64,000 bases of DNA from Otatea glauca (lineage: Eukaryota; Streptophyta; Magnoliopsida; Poales; Poaceae): contig CM070730.1 in assembly GCA_036346275.1 (NCBI GenBank), positions 43,136,918-43,200,917 on the forward strand, in the 5' to 3' direction. Positions 11,169-23,161 of this stretch are shown piece by piece. Every line of letters begins with the position of its first letter. Position 1 is the stretch's first letter. Position numbers and translations under genes: made by a program. The notes beneath the pieces were generated by a model. That model ran no database searches. It had not been told where the DNA came from and saw only the letters and a program-made list of their open reading frames with translations.

Positions 11169-11785
11169 CATTTCCTGAGCCATCTACCAAAAAGTAGAAT
11201 GAACTCCTTGACCTTTTAGGATTCAAAATAACTCTCATTCTCAAAAGGAGTATGTGCTTCACTTTCAAATTCAAAATCCTCGTCATCTCTAAGTGTTTTA
11301 GCTCCAAGCTGAAGTCTAGCTGTGTGATTTGCGAGTGAACCAAGAGATAGAACTTGTGCAAAGTTTATTACTCTTGGATCTTAGTGATCCTAGACAGCTT
11401 GGAGGAAGTGAAAAGTGCAACCTGTCCAAAGGTGATTGTGGAAGGCCACTGTTGTTGTGAAAGGTTTGGAGCTCACCTCACTGGAGTAGTGAAAGAGTCT
11501 CCTGAGTGATCACCAGAGCTACTGCGACTAGCTTTGGAGAAGCAATACTTCGGAAGAAGTGCTTCAACGTGGAGTAGGAGTGAGGCTCTAAACCACAGGA
11601 TAAATCTCTGTCTCATTTGTGCTTTATTTCACTTTGTTGCTTTTGCTATTATCTGTATTTGCGTTTTACTTCTGTTATATATTGTACTAAGTTATTCTCA
11701 TAATATAATAGTAAATTGTCACTAAGAAGTTAAAATTTGCAAAAGTTGCCTATTCCCCCCCTCTAGGCCAACTAGTTCCTTCAAG

Positions 11786-11798
11786 TGGTATCAGAGCC
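11786..11798 (+). promoter_or_regulatory. Copia-A primer-binding site
   Basis: TGGTATCAGAGCC, two bases behind the LTR end, is an exact complement-type match to initiator tRNA-Met and is the standard primer site of Sireviruses. Confidence 0.92.
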
Positions 11799-11833
11799 TA
11801 GTTTACCTTTATTAGCTTAACTAGCCTTGCTAA

Positions 11834-13944
11834 ATGGCCGAGGGAAATGGATCCGCAACTTTAGTATTGGTAGAGTACCTGTTTTTGATGGTTCTAATTA
11901 TGTTTATTGGAAAATTAGAATGAGATGTTATTTAGAAGCTGTTGGGTATGATGTGTGGAGGGTTACAGAGAAGCCTTTGCCTCCTCGTGTCATGCCCGAA
12001 GGGCAATCTGTGTATGGTGAACCCACTCCTAGTGAGATACAAAATATGCAGTATGATGCCCAAGCTAGAAATGCCATATTTTCCTTTCTCAGCTTAGAAG
12101 TTTTTGATAGAGTAAGTAATCTTACTTCTGCTTATGACATATGGACAACATTGCAAGAAATCCATGAAGGTACTTCTGATGTAAAAGAGGAAAGATATTA
12201 TGTTGTTCGAGAAAAATTTGATCAATTCAAAATGCTTCCTCAAGAAAATGCTAATGACATGTTCTCTAGGCTAAATCCAATTGTCAATGAACTAAAAGGC
12301 CTAGGAACTAAAATTTCTGATGTTGAGGTATGCAGGAAGATGATTAGAGTGCTTCCTCGAGTGTATCACAGTTTGATCACATATCTGTCCAATAGTGGTG
12401 ATCTTAAGAGGCTTACTCCAACCAAGCTACTAGGTAAAATATCTGCTCATGAGCTCACATTAGCCGAAGAAGATGCTCCAAAGAAGAAATCTATTGCACT
12501 CAAAGCCAAGGAAGTTGTACAAGACTCATCTGGCGAAGACACTGATGAATCAAGTGAGGATGAGGATGAAGATGTGAAGAAGTTAGCTCTACTCATGAGA
12601 AGAGCTAACAAAATCATGAGAAGAGTTAGTTTCAAAGACAAAGGAAGGTCAAACTCTTACTACTCAAAGAAAAATCCTTTTGCTAATATTATATGCTTTG
12701 AATGCAATGAAAAGGGACACATAGCTGCTCGATGCCCCAACAAAATCAAGAAGAAGAGCAAGTATAAGAGCAAGGATGATGAGGATGAGGAGAAGACTCA
12801 TGAAAAACTCAAGAAGAAGTTTTTCAAGAAAGGCTACTCCAAGAAATTAGCAAAGAAAGGAAAAGGAGAAGCTCACATAGGAGAATGGATCACTGATGAA
12901 GAAAGTCCTAGTGAAGATTCATCCTCGGATGATGAAAATTCAAAGTCAAAGGGGCTAGCTGGACTTGCCTTAGATGAGTCAACTCCACCACCACCTTCAT
13001 TTCCTCTATGTCTGATGGCAAGATCAGATGAGGAAAAGGTTAGTGACTCACCTTCTTATGATGAGGTAGTAGAAATAGTTGAAGAGCTAAATAATGCTTT
13101 GCATGATAAAACAAATTCAACAAGAGCTCTTAAGAAGACTGTTGCTGGCTTGTTTAATGACCAAAAGATGCTAACAGACAGGTATGATAAGCTTATACAT
13201 GAACATGAAAAGTCTGTACAAACTCATAATGATCTAGTCACAAGTCATGCTTTGCTTGTCAAGAATCAAGAAGATTTGCAAACTAAATATTATGAGCTTG
13301 AAATTGAAAATGAAATGTTAACCAACAAGTCTAAACATGTTTCTTTATGTGATGCATCAATTTCATGTGACTTACTTAAAAATGAAATCATGACCTCTAG
13401 TTTTTCTGATGCTTGTAATGAAAATTACAAATATGCTTTCTGTGCTAAGGAGCTTAAAACTGAAAATGAAGAACTAAAAGCCAAGGTAGCCAAATTTGAT
13501 AAAGGTTTAGAAAAATGCTTTCTGGGTAGTGCTACTCTTGATAAAATTCTTGTTGAACAGAAATCCAACTTGGACAAAAAAGGCTTAGGGTATAAACCCA
13601 ACATCTTGCTCAAGAAAAATGGATCAAACAATTTCGAACAGATTTTTGTCAAGAAGAGCACTCAATGCTATTACTGTCATAAATCAAATCATGAATCTGA
13701 AAATTGCTATCTTGCAAATGTTTCTCATGCCAAAAGGGGTTGTATGGTGGATGCCCATTACATGCTATTTAAGGATTTTAGGGGCAAAATGAATGTAAAA
13801 TATGTAGGTCCCTTAAATCTTGATAAGAAACTTAAAGTTGTCTGGGTATCTAAGGCTATGTTGTTAAATCCTTTTAGACCTAAACTTGCTGTAACTAACA
13901 CCAAAGGACCCAAAATTATTTGGGTACCTAAAGTTAAGAAATGA
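11834..13944 (+). pseudogene. Copia-A gag polyprotein (one early frameshift)
   Basis: The natural start is the ATG at 11834 (MAEGNGSAT), but a one-base shift about 30 bases later moves it into the long frame that reads SIGRVPVFDGSNYVYWKIRM and stays open to 13944, roughly 700 codons. The gag core has MLPQENANDMFSRLNPIVNE near codon 140. A first zinc knuckle CFECNEKGHIAARC lies near 12700. A long acidic and coiled-coil segment follows, then a second knuckle-like CYYCHKSNHESENC near 13670. Two knuckles and a 700-residue gag fit Sireviruses. Gag packages element RNA. It is nearly intact. Confidence 0.9.
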
Positions 13945-13952
13945 ATTTGTAG

Positions 13953-14525
13953 GTGAACTATAAAAGTGGAGGCAGACATTGGGTAATTGACAGTGGCTGC
14001 ACTCAACACATGACCGGGACCTCAAGAATGTTCGCTTCAATTGAAGGAGAAAGTGATCCAAGTCACAAAATCACCTTTGGAGATAATAGCAAAAGAAAGG
14101 TAAAAGGTCTTGGTAAGATTTCTATATCAAATGATCACTCTATTGACAATGTTCTTCTTGTTGATTCCTTAAATTTTAACTTACTATCTGTTGCTCAATT
14201 GTGTGATCTTGGATTCCATTGTAACTTCTCATCTGATGGAGTAACCGTTTTTGATAAAAATGAAAAGCTTATATTCAAAGGTTTTAGATTTCAAAATCTC
14301 TACTTAGTAGATTTCAAATCTAACTCCTCATGCATCTCGACCTACCTGTTAGCTAAAGTTTCTCTTGGATGGCTTTGGCATAGGCGTCTTGGGCATGTAG
14401 GTATGTCTAATCACAAAAAGCTTTTCAAAAATTAGCTAGTGGTGGGTTTGAAGGATGTTAAATTTAAAAAGAATAAGCTATGTAGTGCTTGTTAAGCAGG
14501 CAAACAAGTAGCTAACTCTCATCCA
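13953..14525 (+). pseudogene. Copia-A protease and integrase zinc finger
   Basis: The aspartic protease motif WVIDSGCTQHMTG is near 13980, followed by LVDSLNFNLLSVAQLCDLG and the GAG-pre-integrase motif LGWLWHRRLGH. A TAG at 14433 and a TAA near 14493 interrupt the frame; the second falls just after the CSAC pair of the HHCC finger. It is normally one polyprotein with integrase. The two stops are plain base substitutions, unlike the indels common elsewhere in the window. Confidence 0.88.
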
Positions 14526-14537
14526 ATCAAAGGTATC

Positions 14538-15570
14538 ATGTTCACCACTAGACCACTTGAGCTTCTGCATATGGATGTATTTGGCCCCACTTCATATGCT
14601 AGCATTAGTGGTAACTCATATTGTTTAGTAATTGTTGATGACTTCTCCAGATTCACTTGGGTATTCTTCTTGCATAATAAAAGTGAAGTTGAATTTTTTT
14701 TCAAAACTTTTGCTAAAAGGGCCCAAAATGAATTTGATTGTCCCATCAAGAAAATAAGAAGTGACAATGGATCTGAGTTTATTAATACAATATTATTGAA
14801 TTCTGTGATGAATTAGGAATTAAGCATGAACTTTCTGCCACATATACTCCTCAGCAAAATGGTGTGGTTGAAAGAAAGAATAGAACTTTAATTGAAATGG
14901 CTAGGTCTATGCTAGATGAATATGATACTTCTGATGCTTTTTGGGCTGAAGCTATCAATACTGCTTGCCATGCTGTAAATAGACTTTATCTTCATAGATT
15001 GCTTAATAAAACTCCTTATGAATTATTGGTTGGTAGAAGATCCAATATATCATATTTTCGTGTATTTGGTTGTAAGTTATATATCTATAAAAAGAGAACT
15101 CATTTGGGTAAATTTCAAACTAGATGTCATACAGGTATCAAGCTAGGATATTCTTCTAAGTCCAAAGCATATAAAGTATTTAATAATTCAACTGGCCTAG
15201 TAGAAGAAACTTATGATGTCAAATTTGATGAATCTAATGGCTCACAAGGTGAGCATGAGAATTTAGATGATGTAGGTGATGATGCATTGGTGCAAGCAAT
15301 GAGAAAGATGGAAGTCGGTGACATTAAACCCAAGGAAGATAAGGATGAATCTCCTACACAATCAATGATGCCACATGATGGAACTCAAGAAGGAGAGGAA
15401 GAAAAGGAACAAGATCGACCAGTCTTCATCAAAAGTCACCATGCCATTGCTAAGGATCATCCCACATACCAAATCATTGGTGAAATAAGTAAGGGTGTCC
15501 AAACTCGTTCTAGACAAGCTTCTTTTTGTGAACATTACTCTTTTGTCTCTTGTATTGAACCTAAAATAGT
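14538..15570 (+). pseudogene. Copia-A integrase core and C-terminal extension
   Basis: LLHMDVFGP (first catalytic Asp) is near 14565, IRSDNGSEF (second Asp) near 14755, and NGVVERKNRT (catalytic Glu) near 14860. The D,D-35-E triad is thus present but split by a frameshift near 14800. After FRVFGCKLYIYKKR comes the long acidic linker to RT, which includes TQEGEEEKEQ and a TRSR motif. Downstream it continues without a break into RT (one frame 14864-16435). Confidence 0.88.
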
Positions 15571-16435
15571 GAAAGAAGCTCTAGAAGATGCTGATTGGAT
15601 AATAGCTATGGAAGAAGAACTTAACAATTTTGAAAGAAACAAAGTTTGGAGCTTAATAAAACGCTCGAAGGATCACAATGTTATTGGTACAAAATGGGTG
15701 TTCCGAAACAAGCAAGATGAAAATGGAGTGGTAGTAAGGAATAAAGCTAGACTTGTAGCTCAAGGATTTACTCAAGTAGAAGGGCTAGACTATGGAGAGA
15801 CCTATGCCCCAGTGGCACGTCTTAAAGCTATTCGGTTTCTTCTTGCCTTTGATACTCATTTCAATATCACTCTTTTTCAAATGGATGTGAAAAATGCATT
15901 TCTTAATGGATTCATTGATGAAACTGTTTATGTTGAGCAACCACCTAGTTTTGTAGATTCGAACTTGCCAAATCATGTGTACAAATTATCTAAGGCACTC
16001 GATGGTCTAAAACAAGCTCCTAGGGCATGGTATGAGCGTCTTAGAGATTTTCTACTTGATAAGAACTTCAAAATTGGGAAGGTTGATCCAACATTATTTC
16101 TAAAAGACATCAATGGAACATTAATGATTTGTCAAATATATGTAGATGATATCATTTTTGGGAGTACTAATGATTCTCTTTGCAAAGAATTTAGTGACAT
16201 GATGGCCAAAGAGTTTGAGATGTCTATGATTGGGGAGCTGTCATTCTTTCTAGGATTTCAAATCAAGCATTTAAAGGAGGGAACCTTCTTTTCACAAGAA
16301 AAGTACATCAAGGACCTCCTCAAGCGCTTCAAAATGGAAGAATGCAAGACAATAAAGATTCTCATGGCAACTAATACTCATCTTGATCAAGATGTGGGAG
16401 GTAAGCCTGTTGACCAAAAGTTTTTTGATCTATGA
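15571..16435 (+). pseudogene. Copia-A reverse transcriptase
   Basis: The complete RT series is readable in one frame: DWIIAMEEELNNFERN, GTKWVFRNKQDENG, RLVAQGFTQVEGLDYGETYA, FQMDVKNAFLNG, LDGLKQAPRAWYERL and the catalytic box YVDDIIFGS at about 16138-16164, then FFLGFQIKHLKEG. It ends at KFFDL plus TGA, where the usual MIGSLLYLTASRPDI follows in another frame, so a small deletion separates RT from RNase H. It copies element RNA to cDNA. Confidence 0.92.
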
Positions 16436-17094
16436 TTGGCTCATTATTGTACTTGACAACATCTAGGCCTGACATCATGTTTAGTGTTTGTATGTGTGCT
16501 AGATTTTAGGCTGCACCTAAAGAAATTCACTTAAGTGCTGTAAAAAGAATATTTAGATATCTTAAGTTTACTTCTAGTATTGGTTTATGGTACCCTAAAG
16601 GTGCTCCATTTGAGCTTCTTGGCTATTCAGATTCTGATTATGCCGGCTGCAAGATTGATCATAAGAGCACCTCAGGGGGTTGTCATTTGCTTGGAAGGTC
16701 TTTGGTTTCTTGGTGTTCTAAAAAGCAAAATTCAGTAGCACTATCTACTGCCGAAGCCGAATATGTGGCGGCAGGCAGTTGTTGTGCTCAAATTCTATTC
16801 ATCAAACAAACATTTCTAGATTTTGGGATAAAGTTTGATAATGTGCCTCTATTGTGTGATAATGAAAGTGCTGTGAAAATAGCAAACAACCCGGTCCAAC
16901 ATTCCAGAACTAAGCATATTGAAATTCGACATCACTTTATTCGTGATCATGTTGCTAAAAGAAATATTATGCTTAGTTATGTAAGAACTGAGGACCAATT
17001 GGCTGATATTTTCACTAAACCACTTGACGAGGCCAAATTCTCAAAATTAAGAAATGAACTGAATATCATTGCCTATTCAAATGTTGTTCGATGA
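16436..17094 (+). pseudogene. Copia-A RNase H
   Basis: Beginning with the MIGSLLYLT region (frame-shifted) and then YSDSDYAGCKIDHKSTSGG (near 16625), the ORF 16687-17094 carries LVSWCSKKQNSVALSTAEAEY, CDNESAVKIANNP, TKHIEIRHHFIRDHV and DQLADIFTKPL, the standard copia RNase H ending. Asp, Glu and His positions look intact. One TAG near 16507 sits in the upstream part. It degrades RNA in the RNA-DNA hybrid. Confidence 0.9.
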
Positions 17095-17717
17095 TGTCAC
17101 ACTTAGGGGGAGCAAGTTTGCCTGCTATGCATCTCTTGATACCCAATGTGTGAATAAATAAATAATTTCAAAAGTGCTAAATTCAGAATAAAATGCTTCT
17201 TTTCTAAAAATTCAAATAAATCTCTTAACTAAAAAATAAGAAAATGCTGCTATAAGACTTACCTTACTATGCTTCTTTCTTATCCAATCCAAAATATAGT
17301 AACTAAGTCAAAATCTCTGTTCTCCTCAAATTTGGTGGCAATATTTAGCTAAATATCTCTATTCAGCACTTGAGTCCTTCAGCTGAGCTTAAGTTGAAAT
17401 TACTTATGCTCATTTGAAAATTAGACTCAAACATTCCCTGAAAACTCAATTCTTCCAGTTTATTCCTCTTGTGTTGGTGTGGTTGCTAATCTTAGCTATA
17501 TGCCTTATTTCTAATCTTCAGAAACATAATCATATTGTAGACTAAGATCAATTGAAATAAAATGTCAAGTACCCTTTTGCGACAGACCAATCTAAAAGCA
17601 AATAAAAATTAATGCACACTGGACTAAAAAATTTGGTCTGGCATTAAAGGAAGTTTTGGTCTTGATATTGTCCAGAGCAAAACCCTTTAATCATGGACCA
17701 AAATTAGTCTAGTCTGT
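17095..17717 (+). other. Copia-A spacer between pol and the nested Tekay element
   Basis: No gene is visible. A polypurine-tract-like TTAGGGGGAGCAAG lies at 17103-17116, right behind pol. GGACCAAAA/TTTGGTCTGG relatives of the LTR palindromes appear at 17620-17715. The interval ends in TCTGT, the target duplication of the Tekay element. Confidence 0.7.
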
Positions 17718-20700
17718 TGTAACATCCCAAAATTTGGCTTAATTAAGTTTTTATCGTTTAAAAATGCATTTGTGATTTTCTGGAATTTATTTGGATTTTT
17801 CTAGATTCATTTGAATTAATTCCTATTTCAAGTTTATTGCTTTTTATTCAAAAGTATTTAAATCTGTGCCAAGTTAAAATAAAGTTTGGCCAAAAATATT
17901 TTATTTGAGTCCAGAATGTCTCAAAGTATTTTTGAGATTTTTCTTGGAATTTTCCTGATTATTTTATTGCCTAAAACAAATAAAATGAATTTCTGGAATT
18001 GTTTTAAATAGAAAATCCTTTTAAAAAGAAGTTAACAGTGTTGGGCCAAGCCCATTACTGTTTTCGTGCCGGCCCGTGCGCATAGCCTTGCGGCCCAGAT
18101 TCTAGAGGCTCGATCGTGACCGTTGATCTGAGGATCGGACGGCCGAGGCGTCGCGTCGGGTGGAAACCCTAGCGGGTGGGCGCCGTCGGATGCGGCCACG
18201 TGGACGGTCGCGATGGGGCGACAGGCGCCGCCGTGTCCGATCGAATCCGCGCCGATTCCGACGCGGCCGGCGTTCGTGCCCGCAGACGGACTCAAGGCCC
18301 TTAAAAGGCGGACCGATCGAACCCCGAGGATCACCGCCGCCGCCGCGACGTTTTCCCTAGCTTTGGTGCTAAAGCGCTGCGTGGAGCTCGTGACGGACTC
18401 GCCGGACCCCGTGGACAACCGCCGCCGTCGTTTCTTCGTTTTCGTGGCCGACCGGTGTTCTTCCGCCGCTGTGGAGGGTAGATCTGGGATCGCCGCGAGG
18501 AGACGCTTCGGTTCCAGGTGTCTTCGCCGCCTTTTGTTCGCCGAAACGCCGTCGGGCTCGTCTTCGTCTCGGTCTCCGGTGAACGCGCCGCCGAGCTCGT
18601 CGTCGAATCTCGTAAGCATTTGCAGCCGTTGGATCTGGGATCGAACACGTCAGTTCTTGCCGCGTGGAATACGTGTCGGTAAGCCACGTCGTCGCTAAAC
18701 GTGAGCCGTCGGATCGGTGATGGAAGGCCTGGATCGCACCGTGGGTTGCGCCAACCAGATGATGCCGCGTGGCGCACGGAGATCGAAGCGCTGTGGACCG
18801 GGTGCACCGTAGACTTGCGCTGCGTCATGGACCCAGTCCATACGCCGAGCGACGTGTCGCCACCCGATTGGCTCAGTTCATCGCTGACGTCATGCTGACG
18901 TCATAAATTGCTTTTTCAGTATAAAAATAAATCTGTTAAATTCGAATTTCTGATTTTCTGATTTCAGTATTTATTTCAAACTTTAAAAGGCTATATCTTT
19001 TGCATCGTAACTCGGATTTGAGTGATTCCAGTTTCTAAAAATTTGTAAAATTGAGATCTATTTAATGGTGAATTTTAATTGATTTTTGGAGTTCAATTGC
19101 TCTCTGTTTTGGTATTTATTTGCTTTTCTTTTTTGGTACGCGTAGACGTTGAATTGTGCGACGCTTCGGAGGAAGATCAAGCAACCCAAGAGCAAGCTTC
19201 AGATCAAGATCAGGACCTATTCCAAGGCAAGTTGTGCTTTGATCATGTTGAACCCATGTTTATAAAATTGCTATGTTTGTTTTACAATATTGCATATATT
19301 TCAAATATACAATTGTTTCAAATTAGATTGGGTTTAGCTAAAATACCAGATTGATCTATACCCTACCTTGTCATTTTATGCCATGAACCATTGTCACCCT
19401 AGATTGGTTTAATATAGTTGATTAATAATTATGATCAACATTGGAGGTTAGACCGTATTAGTTGCTTAGCCATGCCACGTCATCACATGTGTCAGAATCA
19501 TTGTTAATTAATCTTGATTAACGGAATATGGAACAATGTTATGAACTTGTGTGTCATGTGGGATCACACGATGAGATTGAGTTGTTGTGGCGAGTCATGT
19601 CACGCAACGATGTTGAATTGTTGATGGCACGTGGTGCTTGGTAATCAAGCGGGTGATGATAACTTAGATTGGGGCAAGTGGCAAGGCGAGGAGGCCAAGG
19701 TGGGCCCGATGGGCGATGGTATGTGGAAGTCTTGCCTTGATCACACTAAGGACTTAACCTTGCAAGCCTTTGACCTGAGTCAATCATGCAACCACATGTC
19801 TGGTATGGGCCAGCCTAGCTGAGTAATTTGCAAAGTCTTAATTTTGATACTATCGTGGTCGGTGTGAGTTCCGGTCGAGGTGTAATTCACATGGCGCAAG
19901 AGGGGGCCCCGGATGTGGTTTCTGAGACCATGATGTTGAAACCTTAGCGGGTAGTATCGGGTTAAGATAGAGCATTGTAAAGGCTTTGTTATAATCTCTC
20001 GCCTTTGTGGTGTTTGGTTGTATCACGTGGGTAAAGTGCATAACCTCGCAGAGTGTGAAACTATTCGGATAGCCGTGCTCATGTATTGAGCAATGCTCGG
20101 AATTACAGATTAAGGGTTAGCTTAATTAATTGGACAACTTGGTTGGGATGGCGGAATGCCATGTGGAAGATGGAATTTAACTTAGGATTGGAAACTTGGT
20201 TTACTTGAGAAATCTGAATTTATTTATTATCGTTATTTGTTTTACATCCTTTACAATCTATATCAGATTCGTTCATAAATGTCGCTTATTGCAAAATAGC
20301 CATGATAGCCTATCCATTGGAATAAGCCTTGCATATAGATACATGGAATTGCATTCATGCACAACTTGTTGAGTGCTTTAAGTACTCACCCTTGCCAAAC
20401 AACAATAATCAACAGTTGAAGAATCTACACTGTGTTGGAAGATGAAGTCCAAGAAGACACGAGTCATTGGGGTCCGAGCCTTGTCGGTTGCTGTGGTGGT
20501 GATGAGCTACCTACGTTTCTACTTTCCACGCTTAATTATTAGCTTATATTTTTGGTCTTGCCTGCGTGGCTTAATAATGTAAGTTGGTCATAAGATCATA
20601 CATTTAGTTATATCAATAAATGAACTATTATTCTATTATCGTTGTGTATGATGTGATATGTACCAATGTTAAGTCGTGTGCACTAGCGTTGATCCCGGAA

Positions 20701-20748
20701 TAGTGCAAGAACACAATGGGTTCGAATCGGTGGATTCGGGTCCTTACA
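17718..20748 (+). repeat. Tekay element 5' LTR
   Basis: TGTAACATCCC...GGTCCTTACA, 3031 bp. It has an AT-rich start, a GC-rich block at 18040-18900 full of spurious open frames on both strands, two TGACGTCA sites followed by a TATA box, and an AT-rich downstream half. It pairs with 26452-29474. Confidence 0.96.
18885..18928 (+). promoter_or_regulatory. Tekay LTR core promoter: tandem TGACGTCA and TATA box
   Basis: TGACGTCA occurs at 18885-18892 and 18896-18903 with a 3-bp gap, followed by TATAAAAATA at about 18920. The tandem TGACG layout resembles as-1/ocs-type bZIP (TGA factor) sites upstream of a core promoter. A CCAAT-type GATTGGC lies at about 18866. The same arrangement is kept in the 3' LTR at about 27610-27655. 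Confidence 0.6.
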
Positions 20749-20752
20749 GAGG

Positions 20753-20763
20753 TGGTATCGAGC
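20753..20763 (+). promoter_or_regulatory. Tekay primer-binding site
   Basis: TGGTATCGAGC, four bases behind the LTR end, is the initiator tRNA-Met site TGGTATCAGAGC with one A missing after TATC. The missing base falls in a CAG and may be a sequence error. Confidence 0.8.
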
Positions 20764-20916
20764 ATACCGTTGTAGGTCTTGGCCCTAGATAGTTTGGAGG
20801 TGTCTTGAGTGTGTCCAAAATTATTTTCTAAAAAGAAAATCTAAGCTTGACTAATAAAACCCTCTCGACTCATCTCATTCTCTACTTCTCGCCTTTGCTA
20901 AACTTACCCGTTTTAC

Positions 20917-21420
20917 TTGCCGTTTCGGGTGGAGAACTTATTCCAAGTTCTTGTGGAGCAGATGCCGATCGTTCCGACCTTTGAGGAGACAGCTGGCGGC
21001 TACGCCATGGAGCTGTGGAGAGTACTTCAGACGCTTGGAGGTTTTTATCGTCCACTTTACCGAGGAGGCAGCTGGTCAGTAAATGGTGTACACCGAGGAT
21101 TTATTTGCAAGTTGATCATCTACGCTCGGGAGAACGAGGAAGCTAGCAGGCCAATCAACATCTCCGCCAGAAGATTCTCGTACGAGGTTGCAATTCAGGA
21201 GGTCGCTCGACTTGCTCTTCGCCGTGTCTGCCGCGACTACGCTGACGAGCTTCACGACTCAGTGTTCCGACTTCACCCAGACGTTCAAGCATGCCGAAGA
21301 CGACGGATCGAGGGGAGCGAGTGTGCTACAGCGACGCACCTTGCAGAGTTCGCCCTTGCCCAGGAGGATCATATGAGAGAGACTACCCAGAGTGGAGGCG
21401 TATACGAGGCACTCGAGTAG
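20917..21420 (+). CDS. Leader ORF upstream of Tekay gag (function unknown)
   Basis: An open frame of up to 167 codons lies between the primer site and gag. It has no ATG at its left edge (the frame is open from a TTG at 20917); the first ATG in frame is at about 20962 (MPIVPTFEE). It encodes a basic protein with a DYADELHDSVFRLHP segment near codon 115 and stops at 21418. I recognise no catalytic domain. Leader-encoded proteins ahead of gag occur in large grass gypsy elements, and the EL....FR.(H)P pattern looks like those, but this is from memory. No start is proven. The rest of the leader (21421-21970) shows only short frames. Confidence 0.45.
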   Translation: MPFRVENLFQVLVEQMPIVPTFEETAGGYAMELWRVLQTLGGFYRPLYRGGSWSVNGVHRGFICKLIIYARENEEASRPINISARRFSYEVAIQEVARLALRRVCRDYADELHDSVFRLHPDVQACRRRRIEGSECATATHLAEFALAQEDHMRETTQSGGVYEALE

Positions 21421-21970
21421 CGAGCAGAACTCGAGGTGACCCGTGCTTGACCATCGGGATGATCACCGAGTGGGAGAGGCCCCGGAGGCGCTTGAGGACG
21501 AGTGGAGCGCGTGACTCGAGAGTTCAGGAGCCACCGAGGAGTCCGAGGAGGATCCAGAGGAGCGAGAGTGGGAGCCGAGGGGAGTGCAGACCCGTTGTTG
21601 CAGAGGACCCAGAATAGGTCATCGGGATAGGTTTGCTCCGATGCTGCCCACCCGCGGTGTATGCACGGATCGGTCTCACCAGGTGGTGGATGAGTGAGTG
21701 TCACCTTTGAGCCGTGTTGAGACTCGAGTGTGAGTCGCGTCTTTAAGTTAGCCTTTACCTTTCTAGTTGACGTTAAGGTTCGTGTTTAGTTTGCTTCTTT
21801 GTATTCTTTGAGTGTGCGTTATGTGTTGCAAAGCTTGTAGGCTTAAATAAGCACCATACCAAGTTAAATAAAGAATTGTTCAGTTTGGGTATAACATATC
21901 TCCCGCTTTAGAAATTCTTACTTCTCATCTATGCTACATCTACCTTTCCTAACCTAAGAGGCAATCATCG

Positions 21971-23161
21971 ATGGTGAATACTCGAGGAAACAACGGTGCT
22001 TGAAGTGGATGCGTCGAATGACAATCCCAATGATGGAGGCGCCCTCAACCACCGCCGGTGGACATGCAGAACTGGGAGCATTCCTTGCAAAGACAGACTC
22101 AATCGATGCGCATAATGATGCAATAGATGCAGCAGATGACCAATGCAAGAAGAAACCACAACAATCCCGCAACTCGGAACAATCATGGTGGACCTCGACC
22201 TATGTCCAAGCTATCGGATTTTATGAGGACTAGGCCACCAACTTTCTCTGGAAACGTGAACCCTTTGGAAGCCGATGATTGGCTTAGGACCATTGAGAAG
22301 AAGCTGCACATCACTCAGTGTGAGGGCAATGAGAAGGTGCTCTACGCCTCTCATCAACTTGAAGGAACCGCCGCAGAATGGTGGGAGAATTACTGTGCCG
22401 CTCATGGAGCCCCGCAAGAGATAACCTGGGAGGAGTTCACTAATGCTTTCCGCCAGTATCATGTCCCCGAGGGAATGATGGATCTGAAGAAGGAGGAGTT
22501 CAGAGCTTTGAAACAAGGAGGCCAACCAGTGGCCGAATACTTGAACAAATTTACTCAGTTAGCTCGCTATGCCCCTGAAGACGTAGCGACAGATAAAGCC
22601 AGACAGTCTCGTTTCATGAAGGGACTGAACTCAGGACTACAGGTGGGACTAATTACCCACAATTTCCCAGATTTTCAGGAGCTAGTGAATAAGGCTTTGA
22701 TCCTAGAGGATAAGCGCAAAGAGCTAGGTGAAAACCGTAAGCGCTTGATGAATAATCAGGGTGGACGTCCAAACCATCTACGTTTGAGGATGTCACCACA
22801 GCAATTTGCTAGATTCCAACCACCAGCTGGGAACAAGACATCAACCCCTGCACCTCGCCCTGCCAATCAGAGCTTTCAGACACCAGCACAGGGCAACAAT
22901 GCACCAGGAGGAAATCAGCAATCCGCAGTGAAGAGATGCTATACTTGCAATGAGCCAGGGCACTTTTCAAATAGGTGTCCACAGAAGGGAGGCATCACAC
23001 CAGTTCGTTTCAACCTGGGAACAACACCCGCTAAAGCACCAACATCAGGAGGAAATCGTGCACCAAGCCAAGCCGAGCAACGCCGCGATCAACAAGGCGT
23101 GGAAGAATCAACCACATCACCGCCGATGGAGCTCGAGGAAGCTACGACGTCAGACCGGTAA
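21971..23161 (+). pseudogene. Tekay gag
   Basis: The natural start is probably ATG 21971 (MVNTRGNNGA), followed by an early TGA (about 22001) and a TAG (about 22118). The long clean frame runs from 22127 to 23161. It holds the retroviral-type gag core: FMRTRPPTFSG, DDWLRTIEKKL, LEGTAAEWWENY, WEEFTNAFRQYHVPEGMM and EYLNKFTQLARYAP. A zinc knuckle CYTCNEPGHFSNRC lies near 22940. The C terminus is Pro/Gln-rich. The core fits Tekay/Del. Gag forms the particle and binds RNA. Only the N-terminal 50 codons are broken. Confidence 0.9.

Larger units (their letters stand above)
10014..11783 (+). repeat. Copia-A 5' LTR
   Basis: TGATAGCATC...CCTTCA, 1770 bp, ending two bases before the primer-binding site. 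It contains a palindrome cluster (10574-11040) and a TATA box (11161-11168). Compared with the 3' LTR it carries about 288 bp more, between about 10415 and 10705. The short open frames in it are not genes. Confidence 0.93.

Noticed and set aside
18032..18898. Overlapping frames of 160-195 codons on both strands, repeated at 26819-27624
   Set aside because: They are present in both LTRs of one element, Arg/Pro/Ser-rich, and open on both strands at once: the effect of high GC in an LTR.
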